Below, piece after piece: positions 60,736 through 64,000 of a stretch of DNA of 64,000 nucleotides (positions are counted from its first letter, which is position 1; each line of letters begins with the position of its first letter). Origin of the DNA: Nipponacmea schrenckii. Its lineage: Eukaryota; Mollusca; Gastropoda; Lottiidae. The stretch lies in contig CM060200.1 in the NCBI GenBank assembly GCA_030562195.1, positions 32,589,023 through 32,653,022 on the forward strand. Direction: 5' to 3'. The position numbers and the translations under genes are program-made. The notes below the pieces were generated by a model. That model had not been told where the DNA came from. It saw only the letters and a program-made list of their open reading frames with translations, and did no database searches.

Positions 60736-63700
60736 ACTACTAATACCTAGAGCCAAGGTCAATGTTGTTAATGGTCACGCGATATATAGTCCATCAAATT
60801 GCGAAAATTCATGCGGTCATTTAACCGGAAGAAGGCGTCACAATTGAAAAATAAAATAATTGATGGGCATTTCTGGGCTAAGGTCAAAATTGGAAAAATT
60901 TGAAAATTCTGAAACCTGTTCCTTTTTTTTTTTAACACATACTTGCCAAATGAATCACGTATGAACAAACTGTATCTGCGGAATTTATGAACAGATACGT
61001 AAAATAAGAATTCAACCCAGAGGTGCGACAGCTATCGCTTTTTTGTCAAATAATAAATCATTTTTAGAATGTCTACTTATGTCTGAAATTTTCTATAGGC
61101 CTATATTTAATAGATCACGAGATGTACACACATCCACTTATCAGAAGCGCAGAGGTATCTGTGTGCAAGGTCCTATTTTGAACAATCATTTCCTGTAGAC
61201 TTAATGCGCCAAAACCCCAAAAGAGAAGGCTAAATAAGAATTTACCCCGGATGTGCCACAGCCATCTATTTTTTTTGTGTGTGATTTTAATCACATTCAG
61301 AATGTAGCCTATGTATAGCGTGTAAATTTGAAGCTTCTAAAACTAATAGATCAAGAGATATGTATAGGCCTACAAACGTTTCAAAAAAGAATAATTTTAC
61401 TTGTGCAAAATATAAATTTCATAAGAATTGTTTTTGTTATACTTCTTTGGAATGAGCACGAAATGCATATTAAAAATCTGAAAAGAAATAAAAAAATAAT
61501 CCACTTAATGAATTAGGTCACGCTCAAGCCTCTAAACTTAAAAATTAACTCAACCGGATGTTGCGGAATTTCGAAATTATTTAACTGCTATCTGGTTTGA
61601 AATTATTGAAAGATTCAAAAACTGAAAATCCGACAAAAATAGACTGAAAATTGCGACATAATGCAATGTGGCACTTCCGCTTTTGCAAAAAAGTTACTTT
61701 TTATCTTTTTGCACAACGTTGCCACTCCAGAAGGAAAATTGAATAGTTCCTGTAACTGTTATAGTCTAATCAGAGGTGACAGATAAGTAGATGCAACGAT
61801 GCAATTAAGGATTAAACGTTGGTCTCACTAGCATTAGGCCCCTATTGGTGTGTAAACGTAGTTGATCACGTGACAAACTGAATAAATGGCTACTAGAGAG
61901 ACCAACGTTTTATTCTTATATTTACATTCAGATACTTTTATTTACGCAATTTTTACTTTTTATGATCGGTTCCCTTGAATCTGCCACAAATCTTAGATAG
62001 TGTCATTATGTGGTGCCTTGACGATGTCAATCACGTCATAGTATCATGTGACAAACTACAGTTCATCGAAAAATGAACGCCAGTTGGTTTAGCTAGTTCA
62101 TTGAAGGGAGTGATAGTAGAAATGTAAATATATAGATTTAACAGGAAATTTTGCTTGTATCATGCTGATTGAAATTTATCATAATTTATTTATAACATAA
62201 TGTTTCAATACAAATGTTGTGATTTGAAAAGTTCTGAATCAGTAAGAAATGAAGGTCTGAATTCCAGATAAAATCTAGATAAATCAATTCTTTATATAGG
62301 CTAATTTGTAACAAATGATTTAAATAATGTTTCAGAACGACATCTTGAACAATTAAAATGTCTCATTCTACTAGTCTATGTAGAATACAGAAGAATACAT
62401 AAAACCACATGTATCACATAAAATATCAGCACCTGCACCATAGCTAACCATACAGCATAGCTTAATAAATAGCTAACCATACAGCATAGCTAAATAAATA
62501 ATTAACCATACAGCATAGCTTAATACATAATTCGCTATATTCAGATTAGGAAACACCAATATAAATTAAATACTGGATTCGTTTCTAACCTGCTGTTAAA
62601 TTACCTCATAAAATAACCTCAAATATATTAACTTATATTTTTGGGCTATGTAATAATATCCAGGACAAATCTACATTGGTGTGCAGGAAATCGTTATCAT
62701 AGTCTATCAACCAAATTACAAGCAATGTACGGGGTAAATGGTAACATTCCAAATAAAGGTAAAGTAGAGGTTAGTACTGATATTGGTGATGTCTAACAGT
62801 GATATTAGGATATTGTAGGTAGGCTCTATATATTATGTAATGCATGAATGGCAACTTGTTGCTTGTTTGGAAAGTCATTCTGGTGCGGGAGTTACACTTT
62901 GGCAATCGCCGGACCGTGTAAAATGTAGCGATAAGAGAGGATCACAATGTCGTGTTTCAATCTCAATTGTGTTATAATATAATACCTAATAACAGAGTCT
63001 AACAAGTTACAGTGTAGCAGATATAATTTCTCACCGCCATATACAAGATGTTCATTAACCTGACGTGCCATAAAGTAAGTTTCCTACTAATCGTCGTTCT
63101 ATTTTCTGAAGACAAATTTAAAGTGCCGATTCCATTCAGAATTCAAATGACTGCTGATTTAAAATCTTTTTATGCTGACAATGCTACCTTTTATTTCATG
63201 ATAAGAATTTGTCGTGTTCCAAGCTAAAATTCAATGTGATGGTGATATTGTTTGCAATTAAAAAATCTATGATTGAGAATGAATCTAAAATCAAATGTAT
63301 GCTAAAGTACTACTAGCCAAAACAAGAGCTCATCTAATATCTGATCTTCTTGATATTAATATTAACAATTATAAGATATAAAAAAGTCATCGTTTTAACT
63401 TCTTTTAAATTATTTTAAATCATGCTATGAAAGGTCTGATCATACAAAATGTATTTCCAAAATATTAAAACCTAAAACTATTTCTGCTGCGTAAAATGAA
63501 GTCCTTTTACCTCCAACTTTCAGAGCTCTCTTTTATAAAACTCATTTTAACCCTATTTCTGATGTCATACGTTAGCTTTGGGACCTTGAATTATGTTACC
63601 AGTACTTTTACAAATAATTTTTGTTTACATAACAATCTTTCACTACTATCGGGAAATTTAAACCTTTAATACCCATTTCTAAATCAGAAAGTCAACCTCC

Positions 63701-64000
63701 TGCATCAACAATCATCACGATTTCTCCATTTCATTTACCATATCTTTATACGGCAATTTCCGGAACGTATTATTTCTCTATCAAAACTTTACAAATAATG
63801 GGATAAATATTCCAAACAAGGGATTGTTCGAAGCCACCCATGGCGAAAAGGTCGGATAAATTCATTTGACGCCACGTTTGAATTGCCTCGCACGTGGCCT
63901 CAATTTCCGGTAATAATCCCCTTGTGGTAAAATTTTTAGCCAATCAGAAAAGTGGTAAGTTGGAATCGATTGGGCAAGATTACCGTTAAGGTGCTAAGTG
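60736..64000. other. Intron 2 of the convertase; two small repeats, no exon seen
   Basis: 61814-61831 and 61893-61911 form a short inverted repeat (TAAACGTTGGTCTC / GAGACCAACGTTTTA). No further convertase exon could be recognised up to the window edge. Confidence 0.4.
62439..62535. repeat. ~32-bp tandem repeat, three units
   Basis: Unit ACCATACAGCATAGCTTAAT plus AATA-rich filler. Confidence 0.75.

Noticed and set aside
63053..63079. ATG followed by nine codons and a GTAAGT donor, as a first exon
   Set aside because: Too short, no signal-peptide or family similarity, and it lies inside the convertase intron.

Overview
The window is animal nuclear DNA, AT-rich and intron-rich, and most likely from a mollusc. 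The evidence is spliced metazoan housekeeping genes with GT/AG introns, and a mobile-element mix typical of molluscs: Penelope-like elements, a DIRS/Ngaro-like element with split direct repeats, BEL/Pao, CR1-like LINEs, a tRNA-derived SINE, and many pearl/Helentron-like repeats made of ~160-bp monomers. A gastropod or bivalve fits; the sequence alone does not settle which.

Genes, left to right. (1) 754-3317 (-): last coding exon of an unrecognised long disordered protein. (2) 22600-23883 (-): UTP23, rRNA-processing PIN protein, 3 exons, 243 aa. (3) 24247-27760 (+): EIF3H, translation initiation factor 3 subunit h, 6 exons, 329 aa, head-to-head with UTP23 across 363 bp. (4) 28771-34484 (-): SGTA/SGTB co-chaperone, 11 coding exons, 317 aa. 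(5) 36219-39234 (+): acyl-protein thioesterase (LYPLA family), 8 coding exons, 227 aa from the preferred start, divergent from SGTA. (6) 50523-60202 and beyond (+): the first two coding exons of a prohormone convertase 1/3-like protease; the rest lies past the right edge.

Mobile DNA fills the rest. 3.7-21.2 kb is a transposon graveyard: a TA-flanked MITE, a PIF1-type helicase relic, pearl-like copies, a LINE 3' end, a hAT MITE with a perfect 8-bp target duplication, a decayed DIRS/Ngaro-like element with A1-ORFs-B1-A2-B2 split direct repeats, a BEL/Pao relic, and a three-level nest (CR1-like LINE hit by a pearl-like element hit by a SINE). 41.1-46.1 kb holds a frameshifted Penelope-like element and a 2.5-kb foldback element with its own insertion. 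Introns of SGTA and of the convertase carry further pearl-like copies and a second Penelope-like relic.

The most notable pattern is the pearl-like family. At least eight copies in both orientations share the same two ends (a CTTGCC/GGCAAG palindrome plus ATACGCCCAC at one end; a GGAC-type microsatellite and an ATACGCCCAC...GTGGGCGTAT hairpin at the other) and cores of ~160-bp monomers of at least three diverged sequence types. One copy interrupts a LINE reading frame, which exposes its ends and its A-rich target. Multi-exon genes are given below as one span with exon coordinates in the evidence; all exon boundaries were set by hand from reading frame, splice consensus and family similarity.
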